A stretch of 5,773 bases of DNA, taken from assembly GCA_964485455.1 (NCBI GenBank), contig CAZAJU010000117.1, positions 1-5,773 on the forward strand, in the 5' to 3' direction. Below, piece by piece: positions 1 to 5,773 of the stretch. The notes below the pieces were generated by a model. That model was not told where the DNA came from. It saw nothing but the letters and a program-made list of their open reading frames with translations, and ran no database searches. The position numbers were made by a program, and so were the translations under genes. This DNA is from Tissierella_B sp964485455. GTDB taxonomy: Bacteria > Bacillota > Clostridia > Tissierellales > Tissierellaceae. The stretch's first letter is position 1. Each line of letters starts with the position of its first letter.

Positions 1-554
1 CTAGTCATAGTGGATATATACATAATTTCATTGGTTTGAATTAACATATCTACTAAATACATGCCAATATAATTAAACATTATGGATGTTATAACTTCAT
101 TAACATTTAAGAGAGCCTTAAAAATTCCAGGTATTAGGCCCCAAATCATTCCCCCAACAATGCCGGCTAAGATAGCAACTATCCAATGAATGCCATTAGG
201 TAAATCCATCATAAAACCAACATATAAAGCAAAGAATAAACCCATTGTATACTGTCCTGAAGCACCAATGTTAAACAAACCCATCTTAAATGCAAATCCA
301 ACAGAAAGTCCTGTCATTAATATAGGTGTAGCAAAGTAAAATACGTCTCCTATCCTTTTTAAACCTCCCAATAGGACAAATCTAAATCCAGCAACTGCCT
401 TCTCTGGAGCAGCAATAAGCATTATAATAAATCCAAAGAACATTCCAAGAAATATAGCCATTAAAGCAGCTGTAAATGACGAGAATCCGCTACTTTTGGT
501 AATATTCTTGATGTTGTATTTTTTACTACTATTTATGTCATTATTAGTCGCCAT
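1..554 (-). CDS. ABC transporter permease, BMP/nucleoside (BPD_transp_2) family, N-terminal part; C-terminus beyond window
   Basis: This is the membrane subunit of the importer whose ATPase and binding protein lie just upstream. Reading from ATG at 554-552, 184 codons stay open to the left edge, about half of the usual 350-370 residues. The N-terminus is polar (residues 1-25). Hydrophobic segments follow at about 28-48, 71-89, 102-116, 123-143 and 155-171. Two family hallmarks are visible: FNIGASGQYTMG at 94-105, matching the FNIGxEGQ-type motif of RbsC/NupP-like permeases, and NEVITSIMFNYI at 152-163. The gene overlaps the end of the ATPase gene by 11 bp in a different frame, and its Shine-Dalgarno AAGGAG lies inside that gene, so the two are probably translationally coupled. 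These systems normally have two different permeases; this is the first, and the second should follow to the left. The family call is firm; the substrate (probably nucleosides) is inferred. Confidence 0.9.
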   Translation of the reverse strand, partial: MATNNDINSSKKYNIKNITKSSGFSSFTAALMAIFLGMFFGFIIMLIAAPEKAVAGFRFVLLGGLKRIGDVFYFATPILMTGLSVGFAFKMGLFNIGASGQYTMGLFFALYVGFMMDLPNGIHWIVAILAGIVGGMIWGLIPGIFKALLNVNEVITSIMFNYIGMYLVDMLIQTNEIMYISTMT

Positions 555-2091
555 TGTTATTCTCCTTTATATTATCCCTTTTAGCACCAGACATATAAAG
601 TCCTAGTTCCTGAACGGTAATCTCTTTAGGATCCAGTTCCCCTACTATCTCGCCTTCATAGATAACTAGAATTCTATCGCTTACATTCATTACCTCATCT
701 AATTCAAGTGATACAAGAAATACTGCCTTTCCTTCATCTCGTCTTTGGACTAATTGTTTGTGAACATATTCTATAGCTCCTACATCTAATCCTCTAGTTG
801 GCTGTACAGCCACAAGAAGATCGTGCTTCTTATCTATTTCTCTTGCTATTATGGCTTTCTGCTGATTCCCACCGGACATACTTCTAGCAATGGTTATAGG
901 CCCTTGTCCGCTTCTTATGTCAAATCTATCTATCAAACTCTCTGAATATTTTCTAACTGCATCAAATTTAATAAATCCGCCTTTTTGAAATTCAGGCTCC
1001 CAATATCTTTGTAGAACAAGGTTTTCTTCAAGTTTGTAATCCAGTACAAGACCATGTTTATGTCTATCTTCAGGGATATGACTCATTCCCTTTATAGAAC
1101 GCTGTCTAATAGGTGCCTTTGTAATATCATTACCCATTAAGGTAATGCTTCCTGATGTTGATTTTTGAAGTCCAGTCAGGGCATGAACAAATTCTGTCTG
1201 CCCATTTCCATCTATACCTGCTAGGCAGACAATTTCTCCCTCTCTTACATCAAAGGTAACGTTTTTTACAGCATTATTCTTGCTAGTTTTAGAAGGAACG
1301 GTTAGATTTTTAACAGAAAGAACCACATCCCCAGGTTCTCTTTTTTCCTTTTCAACCTTAAAGCTGATGTCTCTTCCAACCATCATTCTAGATAGTTCTT
1401 CCTTAGTAGTGTCTTTTATATCCACTGTTCCAATGTATTTACCTTTTCTAAGGACTGTACACCTATCAGCAACCTCCATGATTTCATTTAGCTTATGGGT
1501 AATAAATAATATTGACTTACCTTCCTTTGCAAATCCTTTCATAATCTGCAAGAGCTCTTTAATCTCCTGAGGGGTAAGAACTGCAGTTGGCTCATCAAAT
1601 ATTAGGATTTCATTGTCCCTATATAGCATTTTAAGGATTTCAACCCTCTGTTGCATTCCCACTGTAATATTCTCAATTAAGTCATCAGGATCTACCTTGA
1701 GTCCATATTTTTCACTGAGGTCTAGTACCTTTTTTCTTGCATCCTTCTTTTGAATAAAACCCATTGTATTTGGCTCTACTCCAAGTATTATATTTTCCAG
1801 CACTGTAAATATATCTACCAGTTTAAAGTGCTGATGTACCATACCTATACCTAAGTCATTGGCATCATTAGGGTTATTTATCTTAACGATTTCTCCGTTT
1901 TTTCTAATCTCACCCATTTCAGGCTGATAGAGTCCGAAGAGTACACTCATTAGGGTTGACTTCCCTGCTCCATTTTCACCAAGAAGTGCATGTATCTCCC
2001 CTTTTTTTAATCTGAGGGTTATATTATCGTTAGCAATGATACCAGGAAACTTTTTCGTAATATTTAGCATTTCAACAATATAATTTTCCAC
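544..2091 (-). CDS. ABC transporter ATP-binding protein with two nucleotide-binding domains (nucleoside/simple sugar type, NupO/YufO-like)
   Basis: This cytoplasmic ATPase of 515 residues drives the adjacent importer and has two fused ABC domains, the normal length for the RbsA/NupO group. Domain 1 (about 1-245) has Walker A GENGAGKST (38-46), Q-loop Gln87, a divergent signature VGMQQ (144-148), Walker B ILIFDE ending at Asp166-Glu167, and switch His199. Domain 2 (about 255-500) has a degenerate Walker A, GNGQT, with Gln298 for the lysine; a good signature SGGNQQ (406-411); LLVAVQPT with Val429-Gln430 in place of Asp-Glu; and Leu462 at the switch-His position. One composite site (domain 1 Walker motifs with the domain 2 signature) should hydrolyse ATP; the other looks structural, as is common in this family. 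The start is GTG (2091-2089): a stop codon lies 10 codons upstream in frame with no ATG between, and GAGG sits 5 nt before GTG. The substrate, probably nucleosides, is inferred from the family. Confidence 0.94.
   Translation of the reverse strand: MENYIVEMLNITKKFPGIIANDNITLRLKKGEIHALLGENGAGKSTLMSVLFGLYQPEMGEIRKNGEIVKINNPNDANDLGIGMVHQHFKLVDIFTVLENIILGVEPNTMGFIQKKDARKKVLDLSEKYGLKVDPDDLIENITVGMQQRVEILKMLYRDNEILIFDEPTAVLTPQEIKELLQIMKGFAKEGKSILFITHKLNEIMEVADRCTVLRKGKYIGTVDIKDTTKEELSRMMVGRDISFKVEKEKREPGDVVLSVKNLTVPSKTSKNNAVKNVTFDVREGEIVCLAGIDGNGQTEFVHALTGLQKSTSGSITLMGNDITKAPIRQRSIKGMSHIPEDRHKHGLVLDYKLEENLVLQRYWEPEFQKGGFIKFDAVRKYSESLIDRFDIRSGQGPITIARSMSGGNQQKAIIAREIDKKHDLLVAVQPTRGLDVGAIEYVHKQLVQRRDEGKAVFLVSLELDEVMNVSDRILVIYEGEIVGELDPKEITVQELGLYMSGAKRDNIKENNNGD
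562..567 (-). promoter_or_regulatory. Ribosome binding site of the permease gene, inside the ATPase gene
   Basis: On the minus strand AAGGAG is followed by a 7-nt spacer and ATG at 554-552. The site lies within the last codons of the ATPase gene and fixes the permease start, which then overlaps the upstream gene by 11 bp. This arrangement suits translational coupling of two subunits that assemble together. Confidence 0.8.
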
Positions 2092-2095
2092 ATTA

Positions 2096-2103
2096 TCCTC
2101 TTC
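2096..2103 (-). promoter_or_regulatory. Ribosome binding site supporting the GTG start of the ATPase
   Basis: The minus strand reads GAAGAGGATAATGTG. GAGG (2100-2097) lies 5 nt from GTG (2091-2089). An overlapping out-of-frame ATG (2093-2091) lies only 3 nt from the same site and opens just nine codons before a stop. The GTG frame gives the conserved ABC N-terminus, so GTG is the functional start. Confidence 0.7.
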
Positions 2104-2248
2104 TTTATCATTTATTTTTTGTTATGGGTCTACATTATTAAATACATCTTATCACAAATTAAATAATAAATATTTAGATTTCTTATAAATTTGAATTTTG
2201 ATTAATAACTTTAATAAAAGTAGCTTTTCTAACAATTTATCAATATGA

Positions 2249-2268
2249 AATCTCTCTAATTAGAGATT
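2249..2268. repeat. Inverted repeat / 14-bp perfect palindrome next to the terminator
   Basis: TCTCTAATTAGAGA at 2253-2266 is a perfect palindrome. The same bases can also form a 7-bp hairpin, AATCTCT with AGAGATT, around a 6-nt loop (2249-2255 with 2262-2268). It lies 2 bp from the big hairpin at 2269-2304, on the ATPase side. It could be an operator for a dimeric regulator or a 3'-end stabilising hairpin. Which regulator might bind is unknown. Confidence 0.45.
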
Positions 2269-2304
2269 AAAAAATGGAGGAAATATTAGTTTCCTCCATT
2301 TTTT
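2269..2304 (-). terminator. Strong intrinsic terminator (or attenuator) after the binding-protein gene
   Basis: A perfect 15-bp stem pairs 2269-2283 with 2290-2304 around a 6-nt loop. On the minus strand it begins AAAAAATGGAGGAAA and ends in TTTTTT, the classic A-stem-U form. It starts 50 bp after the stop codon of the lipoprotein gene and lies before the ATPase gene. Sequence symmetry means it could also stop plus-strand transcription, but no plus-strand gene is seen here. Within an ABC operon it probably allows partial read-through, giving more binding protein than ATPase and permease. Confidence 0.9.
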
Positions 2305-2354
2305 ACTTGCATAAGACTAAACCAATATTGTAGCTAGTTAAATTATTTATAGTG

Positions 2355-3542
2355 TTATCTAGTTGTTACTGCTACCTTTGCAAGATTTAATTGGCTTGTT
2401 AATTCATCAGCTGTTGCATAACCTGTAGCATCAGCTACTTCTATTTTACGTATTACTTCTATACTTCCATCTCCAAGTTTTGCATATATTTCATCATATT
2501 TTGCCTTGTTAAAAGTTTCAAATCTATCAAATGCATCAGCTGCAGCATCACCAATAACTACTGTAGGAAGGCCAACACCGTCATTGGATGCATTAAAGTA
2601 TGTTGTTTTCCCTGCAAAAGTTGCCCAGCTGTCTGTTTTATATATTGATTCAAGAACGCTTATTACAGAAGCTGCAAGACCTTTAGTTGCTGATGTAATA
2701 ACAGTTTCACTGTCATATCTTTGGTCAACGTCAACGCCTATAACCTTTGCACCTGCTTCACTTGCTGCAGACATAACACTCTTACCAACAGCTCCACCTG
2801 CCGCAAATATAACTTCTTTTCCTTCTTGGTACATAGTTCTTGCAGTTGCCTTGTTTGTATCGTTTTCTTCAAAGTTTCCTGTATAATGGTAGGTTACTTT
2901 TACAGCTCCATCAGCAAGTCCTAATTCCTCTGCAGCATCCTCTGCTCCTTGTAGATATCCATATCCAAATGCCTGTACAGCAGGAACAGCCATACCTCCC
3001 ATATATCCAAGATTTGTCATACCATCTATAACTGCAGCATATCCTGCAAGATATCCGGATTGTTCCTCAGCATACATTACTGATGCGACATTTTCTTTAG
3101 TTTCAAATGTTGCATAATCAGCTGTATGAGGAGCTCCATCTAGAAGAATAAACTTTACTTCAGGATACTTAGTCTGAGCTTCATAAATAGGTACTTCAAA
3201 TAAAAATCCTGGAGTTACAACTACTTTAGCTCCACCAGTTACTGCTAAATCGATAGCAGCTAGATAACCCGCATCTGATGCTTCCTCAGGCTTGATGTAT
3301 TGATGAGTAATATTCTCTGCCTCAGCAAAAGCAACTACTCCTTCCCATGCTCCCTGATTAAATGACTTGTCATCGATGTTACCCTTATCTGTTATAAGAG
3401 CAATTTCAAATCCATCAGAAGCTCCACCCTTTTCTGTAGGCGGAGTTTGAGCGCCACCATTATCAGTAGCTGGTTTACTACATCCTACTACACTTAAGGC
3501 TATTAACACCATAGCTAAAGCCAAAGCAAGTGTTTTTTTCAT
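2355..3542 (-). CDS. BMP family ABC transporter substrate-binding lipoprotein (PnrA/TmpC-like, probable nucleoside binding)
   Basis: This lipid-anchored extracytoplasmic receptor captures the substrate and delivers it to the permease encoded downstream. The protein has 395 residues, slightly above the usual 340-370. Residues 1-20 form a lipoprotein signal peptide: MKK, then a hydrophobic core, then VVGC with the lipidated Cys21. A low-complexity linker rich in Pro, Thr, Gly and Lys follows (22-43). The mature domain opens with the BMP hallmark ITDKGNIDDKSFNQGAWEG (50-68). Later family features are ILLDG (132-136), VIGVDVDQ (267-274), TSATK (283-287) and NDGVGLP (320-326). In PnrA the nucleoside is held by a Phe-Asn pair, aspartates and a lysine; Phe61-Asn62, Asp135, Asp271 or Asp273, and Lys287 are the likely equivalents by motif position. 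ATG (3542-3540) follows a GGGGG Shine-Dalgarno at 7 nt. A terminator separates the gene from the ATPase. Family is sure; the substrate is inferred. Confidence 0.93.
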   Translation of the reverse strand: MKKTLALALAMVLIALSVVGCSKPATDNGGAQTPPTEKGGASDGFEIALITDKGNIDDKSFNQGAWEGVVAFAEAENITHQYIKPEEASDAGYLAAIDLAVTGGAKVVVTPGFLFEVPIYEAQTKYPEVKFILLDGAPHTADYATFETKENVASVMYAEEQSGYLAGYAAVIDGMTNLGYMGGMAVPAVQAFGYGYLQGAEDAAEELGLADGAVKVTYHYTGNFEENDTNKATARTMYQEGKEVIFAAGGAVGKSVMSAASEAGAKVIGVDVDQRYDSETVITSATKGLAASVISVLESIYKTDSWATFAGKTTYFNASNDGVGLPTVVIGDAAADAFDRFETFNKAKYDEIYAKLGDGSIEVIRKIEVADATGYATADELTSQLNLAKVAVTTR

Positions 3543-3547
3543 TTTAT

Positions 3548-3555
3548 GACCCCCT
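3548..3555 (-). promoter_or_regulatory. Ribosome binding site of the lipoprotein gene
   Basis: The minus strand reads AGGGGGTC, then ATAAA, then ATG. The five-G run ends 7 nt before the start codon, which supports the start that gives the intact lipoprotein signal peptide. Confidence 0.75.
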
Positions 3556-3587
3556 ATTCAATTGATTAGACTAACGTCTTCTTGCTA

Positions 3588-3615
3588 CTTATACCCCAAA
3601 TTGGGTTATTACCAA
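3588..3615 (-). promoter_or_regulatory. Candidate sigma-A promoter for the transporter operon
   Basis: On the minus strand TTGGTA (3615-3610) and TATAAG (3593-3588) are separated by 16 bp, a reasonable sigma-A match, about 45 bp before the lipoprotein start codon. It lies beyond the grdD terminator, as expected for an independent transporter operon. The implied 5' leader is only about 40 nt, too short for a known purine riboswitch, and none is recognisable. This is a pattern call without experimental support. Confidence 0.45.
3591..3609. promoter_or_regulatory. Near-palindrome in the promoter spacer, possible operator
   Basis: On the plus strand CCCAAATTGGG (3595-3605) is an odd-centred inverted repeat. 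After one mismatch on each side it extends to ATA and TAT, giving 19 bp of near-symmetry. It fills the spacer of the candidate promoter and overlaps its -10 element, a typical place for a repressor site. I do not recognise the motif as belonging to a named regulator. Confidence 0.35.
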
Positions 3616-3666
3616 ACAATTAATAGATTTTATTCTTTAATACAATCGTTTTCCTCATTCTTGTTA

Positions 3667-3697
3667 AAACGAGACATAGATAATCTATGCCTCGTTT
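3667..3697 (-). terminator. Probable intrinsic terminator at the end of the glycine reductase operon
   Basis: A 14-bp stem pairs 3667-3680 with 3684-3697 around a 3-nt loop, starting 10 bp after the grdD stop codon. On the minus-strand RNA the single imperfect pair is a tolerated G-U wobble, whereas on the plus strand it is an A-C mismatch; this suggests the structure serves the minus-strand transcript. The U-run is short (TTTT, then AAC), so termination may be incomplete, or the hairpin may mainly protect the mRNA 3' end. Confidence 0.75.
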
Positions 3698-3707
3698 ATT
3701 AAAAATA

Positions 3708-4889
3708 TTAGCAACCTTCGTGCTCGCCTACACCGAAACCAGCATTAGCAAGAGCTTTTATAGCTTGGCTAAGCTTAGCTTCATTTACCATTACTATTGG
3801 TCCAGTACAACCCATGCCTGATTCAGCATAGATGCCTTGTTTCCATAGAGCTTGAACAGCATCTTCAAGTTCCATTATATCTATTCCGTCAATAGTTCCA
3901 GTTACAACTTCTTTTGCAGGAGCTTTAACTTCTTCAGTAGAAGCTTCTTTCTTAACTTCCTTAGTCAATCCATTAAGGATATCCTTGAAGCCAGCTTTAT
4001 TAGCGCTATCGAACTCAGCCTTAGCTACTGCTTTAATATTACCTTTTACAAGGTTTGCACCATAAGCAAGTGCATTTGCAATTACAGGGCTTCCTGAGGC
4101 TCTTGATATGATCAATACAGTTCTATCAAATCCTTCGCCGATTCCAGGTCCATAACCATAACCTTGTGCTTCAAAGCTTCCACCAGTTGTAAATGAGGAG
4201 AACATCTTCATCAAAACATTTCCTGTAAGTGTATCAGTGATCATAACATCAGGAGTACCCATTAAAAGGTCATTTCCTCTCATTACAGCACCACCATCAG
4301 CTCTTGCTGATTCTGTAAAGTTGATTTTATACCCTTTAGCTGATAAATCTTTAAGAGCTTTTTCAACTTGACGTGCTCCATCAACGTTTAATATACCTAC
4401 TGTTGGATTTTCAATACCCATAGACTTTGCTGCGATTATACCGTATAAACCGTTCTTAACCATTGCTTCAACTCTATGAGGTGATGAAGTTCCTGTAGTA
4501 GTTGCTATAAACATTTCCTTACCTGCAGCAGGAGTAATTACTCTACCTACTGTTGATACTCCAATAGGGAATGGGTAGTGTAAAGTAACACAAGCTCCGA
4601 TTTCTCCGCTATCAAGTAATTCTTCCATTTTCTTGTAGCCTTCATCTTCGCTTTCTACAACTACTTGAGTCAATTTTGAATCAACTTTCGGTCCTATTAG
4701 TACTACCTCTATAGAACTGTCTCTAAATTGTGCCATTTCAGCGCCTTTTACTACATTATCAAGACCAAGTTCACTACCAAGAGTAGTTACACCAACTCTT
4801 ACCTTTTGACCAAATTGACCAGTTTCTATTGAAGAAGCTATATCTTTAAAAACCTTACCAATTACATTTTTGATATCATTGGTTGCCAT
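3708..4889 (-). CDS. grdD: Glycine/sarcosine/betaine reductase complex, component C subunit alpha (GrdD)
   Basis: With GrdC, this cytoplasmic subunit forms protein C of glycine reductase. Protein C takes over the acetyl group from the carboxymethyl-selenoether on selenoprotein A and releases it with phosphate as acetyl phosphate, a source of ATP in Stickland fermentation. The 393-residue length is normal. Residues about 1-310 form a PlsX-like (phosphate acyltransferase) domain, in line with the phosphorolysis step. A charged Lys/Glu/Ala linker (about 311-327) leads to a small C-terminal domain with GMGCTGP at 358-364. Cys361 there is the likely equivalent of the Eubacterium acidaminophilum GrdD active-site thiol reported as Cys359; Cys100 matches a second conserved cysteine. 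A third cysteine is the final residue, Cys393. The gene starts 10 bp after grdC with an excellent Shine-Dalgarno and is followed by a terminator, so it is the last gene of the operon. Identification is confident. Confidence 0.95.
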   Translation of the reverse strand: MATNDIKNVIGKVFKDIASSIETGQFGQKVRVGVTTLGSELGLDNVVKGAEMAQFRDSSIEVVLIGPKVDSKLTQVVVESEDEGYKKMEELLDSGEIGACVTLHYPFPIGVSTVGRVITPAAGKEMFIATTTGTSSPHRVEAMVKNGLYGIIAAKSMGIENPTVGILNVDGARQVEKALKDLSAKGYKINFTESARADGGAVMRGNDLLMGTPDVMITDTLTGNVLMKMFSSFTTGGSFEAQGYGYGPGIGEGFDRTVLIISRASGSPVIANALAYGANLVKGNIKAVAKAEFDSANKAGFKDILNGLTKEVKKEASTEEVKAPAKEVVTGTIDGIDIMELEDAVQALWKQGIYAESGMGCTGPIVMVNEAKLSQAIKALANAGFGVGEHEGC

Positions 4890-4892
4890 TAT

Positions 4893-4900
4893 CTCACCTC
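4893..4900 (-). promoter_or_regulatory. grdD ribosome binding site fused to the grdC stop codon
   Basis: The minus strand reads TTAGAGGTGAGATAATG. The G of the grdC stop codon TAG (4902-4900) is the first base of the Shine-Dalgarno GAGGTGAG, and ATG follows 3 nt after the motif. A ribosome terminating on grdC sits on the grdD initiation site, which favours equal output of the two subunits. Confidence 0.8.
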
Positions 4901-5773
4901 TAATCTTCTATAAGAGTTGAAGCTAAGCCTCTCATAGCTTCAGCTATAAGTTTTCTTACTTCATCTTCAGAAACGCCTTTACTTTCTTCAACTTTTCCAG
5001 GGTTCTTTTCAACTATAATTGAAGCACCATCGAATAGGTTAGTCATTCTACCTAAGAATAAACTTCCCTTTCCAACGATCATTGCTCTATTGATATTTCC
5101 TGCTAGCATTTCTTCTCTTGCAAATCCAATATATGGAACACCTGATGGAATATGACCTTGAGTTGGTGCCCAACCTTCCATACCATGCTCTTCAATGAAG
5201 CTATTCATGCCAGTCTTATCAAGCTCGCCTCTCTTAACTCCGATAGCAGCGATCATCTTGTAGTTAGCTTCTGGAACGTTTCCTGCTCCAGCTGGTTTAG
5301 TTACATCTGGATTTTGCATTTCTACTGAGTACTTATCTATATCAGTTATCTTTAAGTTTCCTTTATCAAGAGGTGCAGTAACAAGTGATTGAATTACAGC
5401 TTGTGGTGAAGAACCTGTACCTACATTGTGCTTACCAACAAGGTCATTTCTTAATATAGGGTTAACTCCATCGTTTTCGGAAATCAATACTGCAAATCCT
5501 CCGATAACATCTTCTAATATTGGAACACCTTTCTTAACATGGTCTTTACCATTCATACCAAGTTTAGCTGTACATCCACCTGATACAACAACTACATTCT
5601 TAAATGTACCTGCTGATACTAATGAAGAAGCTGAAATTAGAGTATGTGCAGGAGCTGCACAGAATCCTCTTACGTCTGAACCTGAAGCGTTTACAAAGCC
5701 TGCTAATTCAGCGATAGATTTAGCAAAGTTACCGCCACCTCTTTGGTTCATATCTCCACATGCTTCTTCTGAA
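4900..5773 (-). CDS. grdC: Glycine/sarcosine/betaine reductase complex, component C subunit beta (GrdC), C-terminal part; N-terminus beyond window
   Basis: This is the partner of GrdD in protein C, which binds the acetyl group as a thioester and passes it on for release as acetyl phosphate. About 290 of the usual roughly 510 residues are present. The frame stays open to the right edge: SEEACGD precedes the first visible ATG (5751-5749), so that ATG is an internal methionine and not the start. GrdC is related to beta-ketoacyl-ACP synthase III (FabH) and the thiolase fold. Visible conserved stretches, numbered from that Met, include GFCAAPAHTLISASSLVSAG (29-48), VVVVSGGCTAKLGM (53-66) and APTQGHIPSGVPYIGFA (195-211), whose histidine may be a thiolase-fold catalytic residue (inference). 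The protein ends in a charged helical tail (about 253-283). There is no in-frame TGA in this part, so no selenocysteine is encoded here. The subunit call is firm; catalytic residue assignment is tentative. Confidence 0.93.
   Translation of the reverse strand, partial: SEEACGDMNQRGGGNFAKSIAELAGFVNASGSDVRGFCAAPAHTLISASSLVSAGTFKNVVVVSGGCTAKLGMNGKDHVKKGVPILEDVIGGFAVLISENDGVNPILRNDLVGKHNVGTGSSPQAVIQSLVTAPLDKGNLKITDIDKYSVEMQNPDVTKPAGAGNVPEANYKMIAAIGVKRGELDKTGMNSFIEEHGMEGWAPTQGHIPSGVPYIGFAREEMLAGNINRAMIVGKGSLFLGRMTNLFDGASIIVEKNPGKVEESKGVSEDEVRKLIAEAMRGLASTLIED

Larger units (their letters stand above)
2092..2268. other. Very AT-rich leader between the transporter terminator and the ATPase gene; no gene seen
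   Basis: This stretch has no plausible coding sequence. Its middle is extremely AT-rich: only 6 of the 60 bases at 2161-2220 are G or C. On the minus strand several TATTAT/TAATAA-like hexamers could act as a -10 element, but none has a convincing -35 partner at 16-18 bp, so I do not place a promoter. The region could hold an internal promoter or an unstructured, RNase-accessible leader for the ATPase-permease segment. I recognise no riboswitch. Confidence 0.5.

Noticed and set aside
1280..1570. Plus-strand open frame of 96 codons
   Set aside because: It lies entirely opposite the ATPase gene, has no recognisable domain and no convincing ribosome binding site; it is a shadow of the conserved ABC coding sequence.
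2249..2304. Antiterminator formed by the palindrome and the terminator arms
   Set aside because: The palindrome (TCTCTAATTAGAGA) has only a few bases of complementarity to the GGAGGAAA/TTTCCTCC arms, far weaker than the 15-bp terminator stem.
2506..3031. Three overlapping plus-strand open frames (63-126 codons)
   Set aside because: All lie opposite the lipoprotein gene, overlap one another in different frames and show low-complexity Cys/Ser/Leu-rich translations typical of antisense shadows.
3543..3660. Purine or glycine riboswitch upstream of the lipoprotein gene
   Set aside because: Both were considered because of the neighbouring functions. The leader after the candidate promoter is about 40 nt, and I find neither the paired-loop purine aptamer nor the glycine aptamer motifs.
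3852..4097. Plus-strand open frame of 81 codons
   Set aside because: It is antisense to grdD; the Phe/Ser/Asn-rich translation mirrors Lys/Glu/Ala-rich coding on the other strand.
5749..5751. ATG as the start of grdC
   Set aside because: The frame continues upstream (SEEACGD) to the window edge, there is no Shine-Dalgarno at this ATG, and GrdC is normally about 510 residues; the gene is cut by the edge, not short.

Overview
This window comes from a low-GC, anaerobic Firmicute, most likely an amino-acid-fermenting member of the Clostridia (Clostridium, Peptostreptococcaceae or Tissierellales type). The evidence is the AT-rich composition, the strong GGAGG-type ribosome binding sites and two subunits of glycine reductase, the Stickland-fermentation enzyme. 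All genes lie on the minus strand, so transcription runs from the right edge to the left edge.

Right part (about 3660-5773): the 3' end of a glycine reductase operon. It holds the C-terminal part of grdC (protein C beta subunit, cut by the window edge) and a complete grdD (protein C alpha subunit). They are 10 bp apart, and the grdC stop codon shares a base with the grdD Shine-Dalgarno sequence. A hairpin 10 bp after grdD probably ends the operon. GrdC and GrdD together take the acetyl group produced on the reductase and release it as acetyl phosphate, which yields ATP. The usual partners (grdE, grdA, grdB, thioredoxin genes) would lie beyond the right edge.

Left part (1-3660): an ABC importer of the BMP/PnrA type. 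In order of transcription it comprises a substrate-binding lipoprotein, a 263-bp gap with a strong perfect hairpin terminator and a very AT-rich leader, a double-domain ATPase that starts at GTG, and the first 184 codons of a permease that overlaps the ATPase gene by 11 bp. A second permease gene is expected beyond the left edge. Characterised relatives take up purine or other nucleosides; the substrate here is inferred only from the family. A candidate promoter with a near-palindromic spacer lies before the lipoprotein gene.

I see no mobile element, CRISPR array, tRNA or rRNA, and no clearly novel system. The items most worth following are regulatory: the hairpin that splits the transporter operon, the two palindromes, and the possible metabolic link between nucleoside uptake and glycine reduction (purine breakdown can yield glycine).
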